Below are positions 40,718-50,376 of a stretch of DNA of 64,000 bases, piece after piece (positions within the stretch are counted from its first letter, which is position 1; each line of letters begins with the position of its first letter). The notes under the pieces were generated by a model, which did no database searches, was not told where the DNA came from, and was given only the letters and a program-made list of their open reading frames with translations. The translations under genes and the position numbers were made by a program. Source of the DNA: Rs1 sp029027825 (GTDB lineage Bacteria > Pseudomonadota > Gammaproteobacteria > Pseudomonadales > Balneatricaceae); NCBI GenBank assembly GCA_029027825.1, contig CP093399.1, positions 3,100,001-3,164,000 on the forward strand. Reading direction: 5' to 3'.

Positions 40718-41910
40718 TGTCGCGTCTCCCTTATAGTCGCTTGACGACGTAATTGATCGTAAACTTGATTACTTACTTCACGAATAGCTTTATCATCCAA
40801 GCCTAGACTCGTAGATGCCGCCGCTGAGCCTCTATTTTGCATTAATTTATCAATTGGCAAGTACATCACGTTATTACTGCCGTCGGAATCAATTAATACC
40901 TTCGAGTTATTTGATAAGACTTTTTGCATAGTGTCTAAATACAAACGATCTCTAGTGACTACTGGGGCTTTTTGGTACTCAGTCAGTAAAGCGCTAAATC
41001 GTGAGGCTTCACCTTCCGCATTTGCCACAACTTGCTGTTGATAGGCATCCGCTTCTGCAACCATGCGTTTCGCTGCACCACGTGCTTCAGGTAATATACC
41101 TTTGGCATAGGTTTCAGCTTCGTTTTTAGAGCGCTGTTCATCTTCTCGCGCTTTAATCACGTCATCGAAAGCATGCTGTACTTGATCAGGCGCTTGCGCG
41201 TTTTTGATGTTTACCTGGGTAATTTGAATCCCAGTATTATAATTAGCCATATAACTCTGCAGCAAAGATCGAACTTGTACCGCTAGCGCGTTTCGGCCCT
41301 GGGTCAAGATAGAATCCATATCCGTTCCGCCAACCACGTGACGCAGCGCCGACTCGGCAGCCAGACCTAAACTATCATCCGGGTTGCGCACTTGCAGTAC
41401 GAATGCACTGGCATCACTAACCACATACTGGACTGTCATGCCTACATCAACGATGTTTTCATCACCGGTTAACATTTGCGCATTGTGATCAGAACTTCTA
41501 ACACGAGTAGTGTTTACCAACGTTACTTTATCTATTAACGGTGGATTCCACTGTAGACCCGGGTTGACGATAGTGCTAAATTTACCTAGCCGCAGCACCA
41601 CTCCACGCTCTTGTTGGTCGACTGTGTAAAAACCTAGCCCCGCCCAAACAATCACACCGATCACCAATAAAATAGCGAACATTAGCGGATTATTAGCCGG
41701 CTTTTGTGTTCCGCCATTAGCACCTGAACCCGATCCTTTTTTCTTGCCACCGAATATATCGCTCAGTTTATCTTGTAACTGCCCAAGTGCCTCATCTAAA
41801 TCTGGAGGCCCTTGCTCGTTACCACTTTTACGGTCTTTACGCTTCTTATCGTCACCGTTTCCCCAAGGATCCTGGTTATTACCATTACCACCGGGCTCAT
41901 TCCAAGCCAT
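40714..41910 (-). CDS. hflK: FtsH protease modulator HflK
   Basis: The product is 398 residues from ATG 41910 (GGAG six bases upstream); the frame runs on to 41988 without a site. The N-terminus MAWNEPGGNGNNQDPWG is the typical Gly/Asn-rich HflK lead. It is followed by a membrane segment (about 80-98) and an SPFH domain with GFYTVDQQERGVVLRLGKF and NPGLQWNPPLIDKV. It forms a complex with HflC around FtsH in the inner membrane. Confidence 0.95.
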   Translation of the reverse strand: MAWNEPGGNGNNQDPWGNGDDKKRKDRKSGNEQGPPDLDEALGQLQDKLSDIFGGKKKGSGSGANGGTQKPANNPLMFAILLVIGVIVWAGLGFYTVDQQERGVVLRLGKFSTIVNPGLQWNPPLIDKVTLVNTTRVRSSDHNAQMLTGDENIVDVGMTVQYVVSDASAFVLQVRNPDDSLGLAAESALRHVVGGTDMDSILTQGRNALAVQVRSLLQSYMANYNTGIQITQVNIKNAQAPDQVQHAFDDVIKAREDEQRSKNEAETYAKGILPEARGAAKRMVAEADAYQQQVVANAEGEASRFSALLTEYQKAPVVTRDRLYLDTMQKVLSNNSKVLIDSDGSNNVMYLPIDKLMQNRGSAAASTSLGLDDKAIREVSNQVYDQLRRQATIRETRQ

Positions 41911-41997
41911 ATCGTTCTCCGCTTTATAAGAGTACAAAGTTAAAAATTGAAGCACTTTTAGATTAAGCCCTTCAATACAATTTTTCATTTAATTCGA

Positions 41998-43296
41998 CTA
42001 GTAGACTTCTACTATCCGATAAGGTCCTGTAGGCATCCCAACTCGCGTCAACATTTGCAGCAAATCTTTACGCTGCACCCGTACACTAATCAGCATATCG
42101 CCATTTTCTTCTATTGATTCTGATACTACCGCTCCCTTCTCAAACAGTAGCGATCTCAACTGCCCGTATTGCGGGGCCACTTTAATCACATCCACAATCA
42201 AATCTTCACAGAGCAGCTGGGTAATGGCTTGGGACATTAAATCTAAGCCCTCGCCGCTCACCGCTGACAGCCAAACCCTAACTGGCTTGCCTTCACTGTC
42301 GTAATCAATCCGTGAGCGCTGCCCATCCAACATGTCAATTTTGTTGTATAGCTGCAAGATAGGCACATCTGAGGCACCTATTTCTGCGAGCACTGCATCA
42401 ACTTCTAGCATATTCTTGGCGCGCTCTTCATCCTGACTATCTATTACGTGAAGCAACAAAGTAGCTTCAGCGGTTTCCTGTAAGGTCGCTCGAAAAGACT
42501 CAACCAGTTTGTGCGGTAGATGGCGGATAAAGCCTACCGTGTCCACTAAAATAGCGGCACCTACATCAGCCAAGTCAATTTTACGCAAAGTGGGATCTAA
42601 AGTCGCAAACAATTGATCTGCGGCATATACATGAGCCCGAGTGATTTTATTAAAAATCGATGACTTGCCAGCGTTAGTATAGCCCACTAAAGCCAAAGTC
42701 GGGATTTCAGCGCGGGCGCGCGCTTTTCGTCCCTGCTCGCGTTGTGTGCGCACTTTTTGCAAGCGCTTGTGAATGGTTTTGACCCGTTCACGTAACAAGC
42801 GTCGATCGGTTTCCAGCTGTTTCTCACCGGGACCGCGCAAGCCGATGCCACCTTTTTCACGATCTAAATGCGTCCACCCTCTTACTAGCCGGGTTGACAT
42901 ATGCTCTAGCTGGGCCAGTTCTACCTGCAGCTTTCCCTCGTGAGTTCGCGCGCGCTGCGCAAATATATCTAAAATCAGGCCGGTTCTATCTAACACCCGA
43001 CACTCGAGTTCTGTCTCTACATTTCTTTCTTGGGCAGGACTCATCGCATGATTAAATATCACCAAAGTAGCTTCGTGCTGATGCACTAGCTGCTTCAACT
43101 CATCAAGTTTACCACTGCCAATATAATATTTGGGGGAAGGTTTATTACGAGATCCTGTTAACATTTCAATAGGATCTGCTCCAGCTGAAAGAGCCAGTTC
43201 TTCTAGTTCACGGGGAGATTCTTGATCGGCCTCAGCAGCCATCTCCATGTGTACTAGAATTGCTCTTTCGCCAGACTCTGGTCGCTCAAAAAACAA
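41998..43296 (-). CDS. hflX: Ribosome-associated GTPase HflX
   Basis: The product has 432 residues. The N-terminal HflX domain contains RNKPSPKYYIGSGKLDEL, and the GTPase domain has G1 GYTNAGKSS, switch-region FATLDPTLRKI, G3 DTVGFIRHLP and G4 NKID. HflX splits stalled ribosomes and helps heat-shock recovery. No ATG suits the family start. TTG at 43296 with AGGA eight bases upstream gives FFERPESGERAILVH, which aligns with known HflX N-termini. It follows hfq by 12 bp. Confidence 0.94.
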   Translation of the reverse strand: MFFERPESGERAILVHMEMAAEADQESPRELEELALSAGADPIEMLTGSRNKPSPKYYIGSGKLDELKQLVHQHEATLVIFNHAMSPAQERNVETELECRVLDRTGLILDIFAQRARTHEGKLQVELAQLEHMSTRLVRGWTHLDREKGGIGLRGPGEKQLETDRRLLRERVKTIHKRLQKVRTQREQGRKARARAEIPTLALVGYTNAGKSSIFNKITRAHVYAADQLFATLDPTLRKIDLADVGAAILVDTVGFIRHLPHKLVESFRATLQETAEATLLLHVIDSQDEERAKNMLEVDAVLAEIGASDVPILQLYNKIDMLDGQRSRIDYDSEGKPVRVWLSAVSGEGLDLMSQAITQLLCEDLIVDVIKVAPQYGQLRSLLFEKGAVVSESIEENGDMLISVRVQRKDLLQMLTRVGMPTGPYRIVEVY

Positions 43297-43308
43297 TAAA
43301 TCGTTCCT

Positions 43309-43548
43309 TTATTCTTCCGGTTTATCTTCCGGTTGTGGCAATTTAACTGGGCGAGATGGTACTACCGTAGAAATTGCATGTTTATACACCATTTGACTCA
43401 CTGTGTTTTTTAGCAAAATAACGAATTGGTCAAAAGACTCGATCTGACCTTGTAGCTTTATACCATTCACTAAAAAGATGGATACAGGTACCCGCTCTTT
43501 ACGTAACACATTTAAATAAGGGTCTTGTAACGTTTGCCCTTTTGACAT
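43309..43548 (-). CDS. hfq: RNA chaperone Hfq
   Basis: The product is 79 residues from ATG 43548, with AGGAG eight bases before it. It contains the Sm1 motif (LQDPYLNVLRKERVPVSIFL, then GIKLQGQIESFDQFVI) and the Sm2 motif YKHAISTVVPSRPV. The product forms a hexamer that pairs small RNAs with mRNAs. The C-terminal tail is very short (KLPQPEDKPEE). The miaA-hfq-hflX order is classic; a 234-bp gap before it probably holds hfq's own promoter. Confidence 0.97.
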   Translation of the reverse strand: MSKGQTLQDPYLNVLRKERVPVSIFLVNGIKLQGQIESFDQFVILLKNTVSQMVYKHAISTVVPSRPVKLPQPEDKPEE

Positions 43549-43782
43549 ATTGGAATCTCCTACCAATTATAAAATGAATATTTGATCGCGATACTGGCGT
43601 TCAAATATCAGAAACTGCCTCGTTAATACACACACTATTGCGTTGGTATATTAGTAACGGACAATGGATAAACTGGGTTATGAAATCATAACAGCATTTT
43701 TATTTTATCCTAAAAATTACTAGCGCTATTGAAATCATACTCAATATCATTCCAAGCTACTAATAACCAAAACACGTTACAT

Positions 43783-44727
43783 CTATATAGAGCCAGAGTC
43801 TAGCAATTTCAAGACCCTAGCTGTTAAATCTGTCGACTCATTTTCCAACCAGTGCAGATCCTGCCAGCTGCGCAGCCAAGTTATTTGCCGTTTAGCTAAC
43901 TGGCGAGTAGCAATGATGCCTTTTTCCAGCATTTCCTCACGACTTATTTCGCCGCTCAAATACAGCCAGGCTTGTCGATAGCCAACGCAGCGTACAGCGG
44001 GCATATCTAAATTCAAATCACCTCGCTGATAGAGCTGCTCAACCTCTTCGATAAAACCTTGTTGCAACATTAATTTAAAGCGCTGCTCGATACGTTGATG
44101 CAAGGTCTTACGCTCACGGGGCATCACTGCTAAGTTAAGCACTTGGTAAGGGAGCTTTTGCTGACTTTGCTCTGCCCAGTGCTGAGTTAAAGATTTACCG
44201 GTGATTCTATACACTTCCAGAGCACGCTGTAATCGCTGAGAATCATTCGCCGACAGTCTCACAGCCGACTGCGGGTCGACTTTCTGCAATTGCGCATGCA
44301 CCGCCGACCAACCCTGCTTTACAGCCAGTGCGGTAATTTCTTGTCGCACTTGCTGATCGGCCTCCGGTAGCGTAGCCAAACCTTTAGTCAGCGCGTTGTA
44401 ATACATCATAGTCCCGCCGACCAACAGCGGAATTTTACCCCTGCTGACAATATCCTGCATAAGTTTCAGTACATCTAGGCGAAATTGAGCAGCTGAATAG
44501 CTTTGTACTGGATCAATAATATCAATTAAGTGATGAGGATATTTTGCAAGTTCACTGGCGGTTGGCTTGGCAGTACCTATATCCATAGTGCGATAAATAA
44601 GCGCGGAGTCTACCGATATGATTTCACAGGGCAACTGATCGTATAAATCCATCGCCAATGCTGTTTTCCCCGCCGCCGTGGGCCCCATTAAAAAAATAGC
44701 AGCTGGCAATTCACTTTGCTGACTCAT
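43783..44727 (-). CDS. miaA: tRNA dimethylallyltransferase MiaA
   Basis: The product has 314 residues. The P-loop is GPTAAGKTALAMDL (15-28). DSALIYRTMDIGTAKPT and PHHLIDIIDP follow, and RALEVYRITGKSL is in the middle. It adds a dimethylallyl group to A37 of tRNAs reading UNN codons. Its ATG begins immediately after the mutL stop, so translation is coupled. Confidence 0.97.
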   Translation of the reverse strand: MSQQSELPAAIFLMGPTAAGKTALAMDLYDQLPCEIISVDSALIYRTMDIGTAKPTASELAKYPHHLIDIIDPVQSYSAAQFRLDVLKLMQDIVSRGKIPLLVGGTMMYYNALTKGLATLPEADQQVRQEITALAVKQGWSAVHAQLQKVDPQSAVRLSANDSQRLQRALEVYRITGKSLTQHWAEQSQQKLPYQVLNLAVMPRERKTLHQRIEQRFKLMLQQGFIEEVEQLYQRGDLNLDMPAVRCVGYRQAWLYLSGEISREEMLEKGIIATRQLAKRQITWLRSWQDLHWLENESTDLTARVLKLLDSGSI

Positions 44728-46623
44728 TTATTGCCCCCGCATAAATAATTTATCTAAATCCTGCAAACTCATCGCACTCCAAGTGGGGCGGCCGTGATTA
44801 CACTGCCCACTGCGTTCAGTTGTTTCCATATCTCTTAACAACTGGTTCATTTCAGGAATAGTTAATTGCCGATTTGCTCGCACTGAGCCGTGACAAGCCA
44901 TTGTTGATAGCAGCTCATTAACCGACTCTTGGATTTTTCGACTACTGCCCAAAGACAACATATCACTGAGCACATCTCTGACTAGCTGCTCTACATCCGA
45001 TTTCGCCAAGGTCACTGGAATTTGTCGAATAGCAATGGTCTCCTCTCCTAAACGCGCCAACTCAAACCCCAACTGTGAAAACAGTTCTCGGTGCTCATCG
45101 GCACAATCCGCCTCTAGACTACTCAAGGCAACGCTAACCGGCACTAGTAGCGGTTGAGAGCGAATTTTTTCTTTGCCGTACGAGGCTTTCAATCGCTCAT
45201 ATACAATGCGTTCATGGGCCGCATGCATATCTACGACGATCATTCCCTGAGTATTTTGCGCTAGAATATAAATACCATGCAGCTGGGCAATCGCAAAACC
45301 TAGTGGCGGAATCTGCTCCGGGTTTTCTGACAGCTGTTCGAGACTAACCGCACTGCCCGCAGCCGTGCCATTTTCTCTGCCCAGCTGCGAGTAGACACTG
45401 GCCTGTTCGCGCATACTGTTTGCAGCAGCACCGGTTGGCTGATTTCCCCCTGAGTAGCTACTGGTCATATAGTTAGCGCCAGGCTGGGAGATCAACGTCG
45501 AGTTTTGCTCACTTGGAATATTTAGGCTCATCCCCTGCTGTTGCGGAATCACCGCAGCTATAATATCACTCGAATTGCCAGAGACCGTGGAGGATGGGCT
45601 TTTTTGAAAGTTTGGTCGCTCATCAGCAATGACTCTGTGGATACTCCTAAACAAGAAGTCATGCACCAGCCGATTTTCACGAAAACGCACTTCATGCTTG
45701 GTTGGATGGACATTTACATCCACTAGAGCCGGATCCAACTCCAGATATAAAACATAGGCGGGGTGGCGTCCATTGAACAACACATCGGAATAAGCTTGAC
45801 GCAAGGCATGCGTAACTAACCGATCTTTGATCATCCGACCATTGACAAAAAAGTATTGCAAATCCGCTTGTGATCGAGAAAAGGTGGGTAAACTAATCCA
45901 ACCCTTCAAGCTTAACCCCGACGACTCTGCCTGCATTTCTACGGTAATAGATTGATCGATAAAAGCTGGCCCACAAATAGCTGCAACTCGACGCTCTCGA
46001 TCGCGAAGGCTAATCGCTACTTTAAGATGACGAATCACTTTAGTGTTGTGGGTTAAGCTAAATTCCACATCGAAGCGTGAAAGCGACATGCGCTTTAGCA
46101 CTTCGTCAAGATGTTTAAATTCAGTGCTTTCAGTGCGGGTAAACTTGCGCCGTGCCGGGGTATTAAAAAACAGATCGCGCATTTCGACGGTTGTGCCTTG
46201 CGGGTGTGAAGACGGGCTTATTTCAGTAGTCATATCCCGCCCTTCCGAGCGTACCGACCAAGCGGCTTCTGCACCTTGTCTTCTAGAAGTTAAAGTCAGC
46301 CGTGACACTGAGCTAATACTGGCAAGCGCTTCACCCCTAAAACCTAAACTGCCAACCGCTTCCAAGTCCGCCAATTGAATAATTTTGGAGGTGGCGTGAC
46401 GACTAAGCGACAGTGACAAGTCATCCTTATCAATACCCAGACCATTATCACGTATTTTAATTAACTTTATCCCCCCCTGCTCAACTTCTAAATCGATTTT
46501 TGTAGCACCGGCGTCTAAACTATTTTCCAGAAACTCTTTAACCACAGAGGCGGGCCTTTCCACCACCTCTCCAGCCGCTATTTGGTTAGCCAGACGAGGG
46601 GATAATAATTTAATTCGTTGCAT
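44728..46623 (-). CDS. mutL: DNA mismatch repair protein MutL (endonuclease type)
   Basis: The product has 631 residues. The N-terminal GHKL ATPase has ENSLDAGATK, DNGLGIDKDDL and LGFRGEALASISSV. A variable linker (about 335-430, rich in Ser/Gln/Asn) leads to a C-terminal dimerisation domain. That domain carries DMHAAHERIVYE, matching the DQHA(X)2E(X)4E metal site, plus ACHGSVRAN and CNHGRPTW. This indicates a nicking MutL as used by species without MutH. It follows the amidase gene by 185 bp. Confidence 0.96.
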   Translation of the reverse strand: MQRIKLLSPRLANQIAAGEVVERPASVVKEFLENSLDAGATKIDLEVEQGGIKLIKIRDNGLGIDKDDLSLSLSRHATSKIIQLADLEAVGSLGFRGEALASISSVSRLTLTSRRQGAEAAWSVRSEGRDMTTEISPSSHPQGTTVEMRDLFFNTPARRKFTRTESTEFKHLDEVLKRMSLSRFDVEFSLTHNTKVIRHLKVAISLRDRERRVAAICGPAFIDQSITVEMQAESSGLSLKGWISLPTFSRSQADLQYFFVNGRMIKDRLVTHALRQAYSDVLFNGRHPAYVLYLELDPALVDVNVHPTKHEVRFRENRLVHDFLFRSIHRVIADERPNFQKSPSSTVSGNSSDIIAAVIPQQQGMSLNIPSEQNSTLISQPGANYMTSSYSGGNQPTGAAANSMREQASVYSQLGRENGTAAGSAVSLEQLSENPEQIPPLGFAIAQLHGIYILAQNTQGMIVVDMHAAHERIVYERLKASYGKEKIRSQPLLVPVSVALSSLEADCADEHRELFSQLGFELARLGEETIAIRQIPVTLAKSDVEQLVRDVLSDMLSLGSSRKIQESVNELLSTMACHGSVRANRQLTIPEMNQLLRDMETTERSGQCNHGRPTWSAMSLQDLDKLFMRGQ

Positions 46624-46808
46624 CGCTATCTCTAACCTAAAAAATTAATTATTTTCATCCAAAAACGGGATCACTGCAGGAGAGATCCAATTGTTTGAGA
46701 TGCAGGAAACTGGATGCAGGCGTTTAGTCATAAAAAATAGCCACATCTAGTAGTAAACAGGTCTAGTTAGTGGGACACCCGAAGTAGATATTGCCTCCAA
46801 GACGGAAA

Positions 46809-48272
46809 CTAACTAGTAGGTATTTGCAAGCTCTGACCAATCCGTATTTTGTCACCTTGGATTTTATTTATCGCTTTCAAAGATGCCAGTTTCACCCCAT
46901 AACGCACCGCAATACGCGACAGAGAATCACCACTAATCACCTTGTGCTTATGGCTCTGCGCCACAGCTGCAGCATTTTTCAGGCGGTATATTTCAGTAAA
47001 TGCGGGGGGTTTATGTAAAAAATGGGCTTTTATACCATTAAAAATAGCTCTAGCCATTTTTTTGCGATAGGCAGTTGTTCGTAAAGAACGCTCTTCTGCC
47101 GGATTGGAAATAAAACCAGTTTCAATCAAAATTGACGGTATATCCGGAGATTTCAACACCAAGAAGCCCGCTTTCTCGACATTTTTTTTGTGCATTCTGG
47201 CAAATTTATTGATATTTTGATGAATTTTTTTCGCCACTTCTCGACTGTCTTTTCGCGAGGCTGTCATCGACATATCTAACAACACCCCTTTTAGCACGTC
47301 ACCTTTATCACCTAAATTGACGTTCCCTACTCCACCAATCAAATCCGAGCTATTTTCTTTTTGCGCCAGCCAGCGACCCACTTCACTACTCGCACCACGA
47401 TTAGAGAGTACCCAGACAGAAGCGCCGCGGGCTTTTTTATTCTTAAAGGCATCCGCATGAATTGAGATGAATAAATCTGCATTTTTCTTGCGCGCCTTAG
47501 CCGTCCTTCCCCTGAGGCTCACATAATAATCATTGCGACGAATCATCCGTGAGATAAAACCATATTCAGCATCTATTAGTTTTTCTAGCTCTTTGGCAAT
47601 AGCTAACACTACTACTTTTTCTTTCAAACCTGAGGCACCGATAGCTCCAGGGTCTTCCCCTCCATGCCCAGCATCTACGGCAATCACTATATCTCTGAGT
47701 TTCTTTCCGTTGCCGACAGCGTAGTTATGGACACGCCCTTGATCACTATTGGCTGGGGGCTTCTGATTAACCACACTCGTTTGGGCAGGTTTAGCGGCAG
47801 CTGCTGATGGCTTTATTGCAGGGTGGATTTTTTTCTTTTTCTTATCCGCTTTAGCTTTGCCGGTTCTGGCTAAATCAACCACCAACCGATGCCCATAGTC
47901 TTTATTGGGCGCCAGTGAAAAGCTGATTGGCTTGAGTGATTCTTCAAGATCGAGCACGATGCGCAACGGCTGGCCGTTACCGGCCCGTATTTTTTTAATC
48001 GGACTATTTTTCAGATCCAATTTATCAAGATTAAATTTGAGATCTATGGCCGATATATCGAGAACTACTCGATCGGGATTTTTCAAAGAAAATATTTTAT
48101 GCTGTACCGGCCCAGACAAATCAAACACTAAACGAGTGCTTTCAGGGGCGAGCCAAATACGAACATTATTAATCTGCTGTTTGGCAAAGAGTGATGTATG
48201 CGAAAAAATGACTACTGCGAGAATAGAAATTTGCAGCATTTTCTGTATTGATAATTTTAACAAAGTGACCAT
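46809..48272 (-). CDS. N-acetylmuramoyl-L-alanine amidase, AmiB/AmiC type with LysM
   Basis: The product has 487 residues. A signal peptide (about 1-30) is followed by an AMIN targeting domain (about 35-130), a Lys/Ala/Pro linker, an Amidase_3 zinc domain with AVDAGHGGEDPGAIG, SIHADAF, and the late EILIETGFISN-like stretch IPSILIETGFISNPAEE, and a C-terminal LysM repeat (HKVISGDSLSRIAVRYGV). It cleaves septal peptidoglycan during daughter-cell separation. Its position between tsaE and mutL is the conserved amiB locus. The C-terminal LysM is common in this branch. Confidence 0.95.
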   Translation of the reverse strand: MVTLLKLSIQKMLQISILAVVIFSHTSLFAKQQINNVRIWLAPESTRLVFDLSGPVQHKIFSLKNPDRVVLDISAIDLKFNLDKLDLKNSPIKKIRAGNGQPLRIVLDLEESLKPISFSLAPNKDYGHRLVVDLARTGKAKADKKKKKIHPAIKPSAAAAKPAQTSVVNQKPPANSDQGRVHNYAVGNGKKLRDIVIAVDAGHGGEDPGAIGASGLKEKVVVLAIAKELEKLIDAEYGFISRMIRRNDYYVSLRGRTAKARKKNADLFISIHADAFKNKKARGASVWVLSNRGASSEVGRWLAQKENSSDLIGGVGNVNLGDKGDVLKGVLLDMSMTASRKDSREVAKKIHQNINKFARMHKKNVEKAGFLVLKSPDIPSILIETGFISNPAEERSLRTTAYRKKMARAIFNGIKAHFLHKPPAFTEIYRLKNAAAVAQSHKHKVISGDSLSRIAVRYGVKLASLKAINKIQGDKIRIGQSLQIPTS

Positions 48273-48353
48273 AACACCTTACAAGCTATATAAAATAGAA
48301 AAACACCTAAACTGCCAAACTAATGCGAGCCATTCATTTAACGGCTAGTTGCG

Positions 48354-48833
48354 TTACACACAGCCATTCAAGGCCAAATTTAATCGAGACACTGCCAGCC
48401 TACCCCTCTCTGTAAATGATTGATAGCTGACTAAGCGCCCCTCTCCTTGAATCGTTAGACTAATTTCTAAATCTGCCGATGGAAGAAAGCCTGCGCCTTT
48501 ATCTGGCCATTCAATTAAACTTAGCATATTTTCAGAAAAATAATCTCTTATACCTAAATATTCAAGCTCTTCTGGATCAGAAAGCCTATATAAATCAAAA
48601 TGAAATATCATAGAACCGGAAAACTCGTATGGTTCAACTAAAGTATAAGTTGGACTTTTGACAGCCCCTACATGACCTGCGGCCCGAATTACTCCTCGCG
48701 CAAGCGTAGTTTTACCTAACCCCAAATCCCCTTGCAAAAACACGACACCTTCGCTATCCATCGCCACTAAGAGCTGCTGACCAAATTTTAACATGGCCGC
48801 TTCATCTTCGGCGAAATATTGACCTACTAGCAC
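48354..48833 (-). CDS. tsaE: tRNA threonylcarbamoyladenosine biosynthesis ATPase TsaE
   Basis: The product has 159 residues with Walker A GDLGLGKTTLARGV and the TsaE motifs VKSPTYTLVEPY, FHFDLYRL, EELEYLGIRDY and LIEWPDKGAG. It is the ATPase that resets the TsaB/TsaD complex making t6A37 in tRNA. It starts with GTG at 48833, and no ATG gives the full N-terminus. In most relatives it overlaps or directly follows nnrD; here nothing but a repeat scar lies upstream. Confidence 0.95.
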   Translation of the reverse strand: MLVGQYFAEDEAAMLKFGQQLLVAMDSEGVVFLQGDLGLGKTTLARGVIRAAGHVGAVKSPTYTLVEPYEFSGSMIFHFDLYRLSDPEELEYLGIRDYFSENMLSLIEWPDKGAGFLPSADLEISLTIQGEGRLVSYQSFTERGRLAVSRLNLALNGCV

Positions 48834-49254
48834 TGAGCTTTAACACCTTTCATGAGACCTCTGCATAACTACTGTGCTCACAACGTTATGCAGAGGCCTC
48901 TTTATATTAGTTACAAAAAATGGCAGCCCTTGATGCATCATCTACCAATCAAATTTTTTAATATTTATCCAAAGATAACCGTGCATTGCAGCAGGGTATT
49001 AGCGACATACCTGACAATGACACTGCGCAGCCAACATTTTACACTCACTATCGACATTGAAGCCACGAATTCAACCAATATTTAGCTTTATATGCAGCAA
49101 AGCGCTGAAACTCGCGGGGGTATTCGATTATAATTCTTCGCGCATTCCAGTATTCTGACCTTCACAACTCCGATTAACAGCGCTTGAACGAGCCAAGCAT
49201 CCTCTAAACCATGGAAACCAACCCCTACATTCACTTTAAAACCGAGCATTGCAA
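48834..49254. other. Spacer between divergent tsaE and queG, site of missing nnrD
   Basis: No gene is readable here, although nnrD (NAD(P)HX dehydratase/epimerase) normally occupies this position. It contains a minimal family-1 palindrome (48854-48900) and a possible family-2 end (49053-49075). The rest has stop codons in all frames at short intervals. Confidence 0.55.
48854..48900. repeat. Minimal family-1 palindrome, 47 bp
   Basis: GAGACCTCTGCATAACTACT at the left and ACGTTATGCAGAGGCCTC at the right are the two ends of the family-1 element brought together, with the approximately 90-bp core deleted. It starts 21 bp upstream of the tsaE start codon and would form a strong hairpin. Confidence 0.8.
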
Positions 49255-50376
49255 TTGATAGCAGAACAACAGCCAAACCCGGAACAGCTCAACGAACTCG
49301 CTAGTAACATCGAGCTATGGGCAAAAGGACTGGGATTCCAACAGGCAAGCATCATCATTCCCGATCTTACTGAGGAGTTGAAACTGATGCAAGAATGGCT
49401 GGCCAAGGGCTATCATGGCGACATGCAATACTTGGCCAACAATCTTGATTTAAGGCGAGATCCGCTGAACATCGTCCCCGGCAGCTGTCGGATCATCAGC
49501 CTGAGGATGAATTACCAACCTCCCGGAACAGAAGCTATCAAGATTTTGAGAAACAAAGATAAAGCCTATATCGCTAGATACACACTCGGCCGAGACTACC
49601 ACAAGACCGTCCGCAAAAGACTGGTGGTACTCGCCAAGCGAATTGAACAAGAGTGCCACTCACTTGGCTACCGCGCCTTTGTCGATAGCGCACCTATTAT
49701 GGAGAGAGCGATCGCCGAACAAGCAGGATTAGGCTGGAGCGGCAAGCACACGCTAATTATTAATAGAAAAGCCGGTTCCTATTTTTTCCTCGCTGAATTG
49801 TTCATTGATTTACCGCTCCCGACCACAGCCAATAAAGTATCTAACCACTGTGGAAAATGTACTGCCTGCTTGGACATTTGCCCTACTCAAGCCTTTGTTA
49901 GCCCTTCAGTATTAGATGCGCGACGCTGTATTTCATATCTCACCATTGAAAGCAAAACAGCGATCCCCCTCGAGCTGCGCCCTAAAATAGGTAATCGCAT
50001 ATTTGGCTGTGACGACTGCCAGCTTGTTTGCCCCTGGAATAAATTTGCCAAGTTTAGCGAAGAGGATGATTTCAAGCCTCGCCACCACCTTGACGACATC
50101 AGCTTGCTAGAACTATTCGACTGGGATGAGCAAACTTTTTTAAAAAAGACCGAGGGATCAGCTATCAGAAGAACCGGTTTTCAAGGCTGGCAACGAAACA
50201 TTGCCGTGGCGCTGGGCAACAGCAATGGAGGTTTGATTATTGAGCAGGCACTGAGCCAAAAACTAGCACAGTCTAGCCCGCTAGTCAGTGAACACATTCA
50301 GTGGGCGCTAGAACATTTGGCGACCAAAAAGCCACTAGCGCAGCTGGCAGCACAGGAAACTATCAAAGACGAATAA
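49255..50376 (+). CDS. queG: Epoxyqueuosine reductase
   Basis: The product is about 373 residues. It has SLRMNYQPPG, RDYHKTVRKRL, the active-site region FVDSAPIMERAIAEQAGLGWSGKHT, and two iron-sulfur clusters (CGKCTACLDICPT and CDDCQLVCPWNKF). It reduces epoxyqueuosine to queuosine in tRNA using cobalamin. No ATG lies before conserved sequence; TTG at 49255 has GAG eight bases upstream, and TTG 49249 is an alternative. Its 3' end overlaps orn by 14 bp in convergent orientation. Confidence 0.94.
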   Translation: MIAEQQPNPEQLNELASNIELWAKGLGFQQASIIIPDLTEELKLMQEWLAKGYHGDMQYLANNLDLRRDPLNIVPGSCRIISLRMNYQPPGTEAIKILRNKDKAYIARYTLGRDYHKTVRKRLVVLAKRIEQECHSLGYRAFVDSAPIMERAIAEQAGLGWSGKHTLIINRKAGSYFFLAELFIDLPLPTTANKVSNHCGKCTACLDICPTQAFVSPSVLDARRCISYLTIESKTAIPLELRPKIGNRIFGCDDCQLVCPWNKFAKFSEEDDFKPRHHLDDISLLELFDWDEQTFLKKTEGSAIRRTGFQGWQRNIAVALGNSNGGLIIEQALSQKLAQSSPLVSEHIQWALEHLATKKPLAQLAAQETIKDE

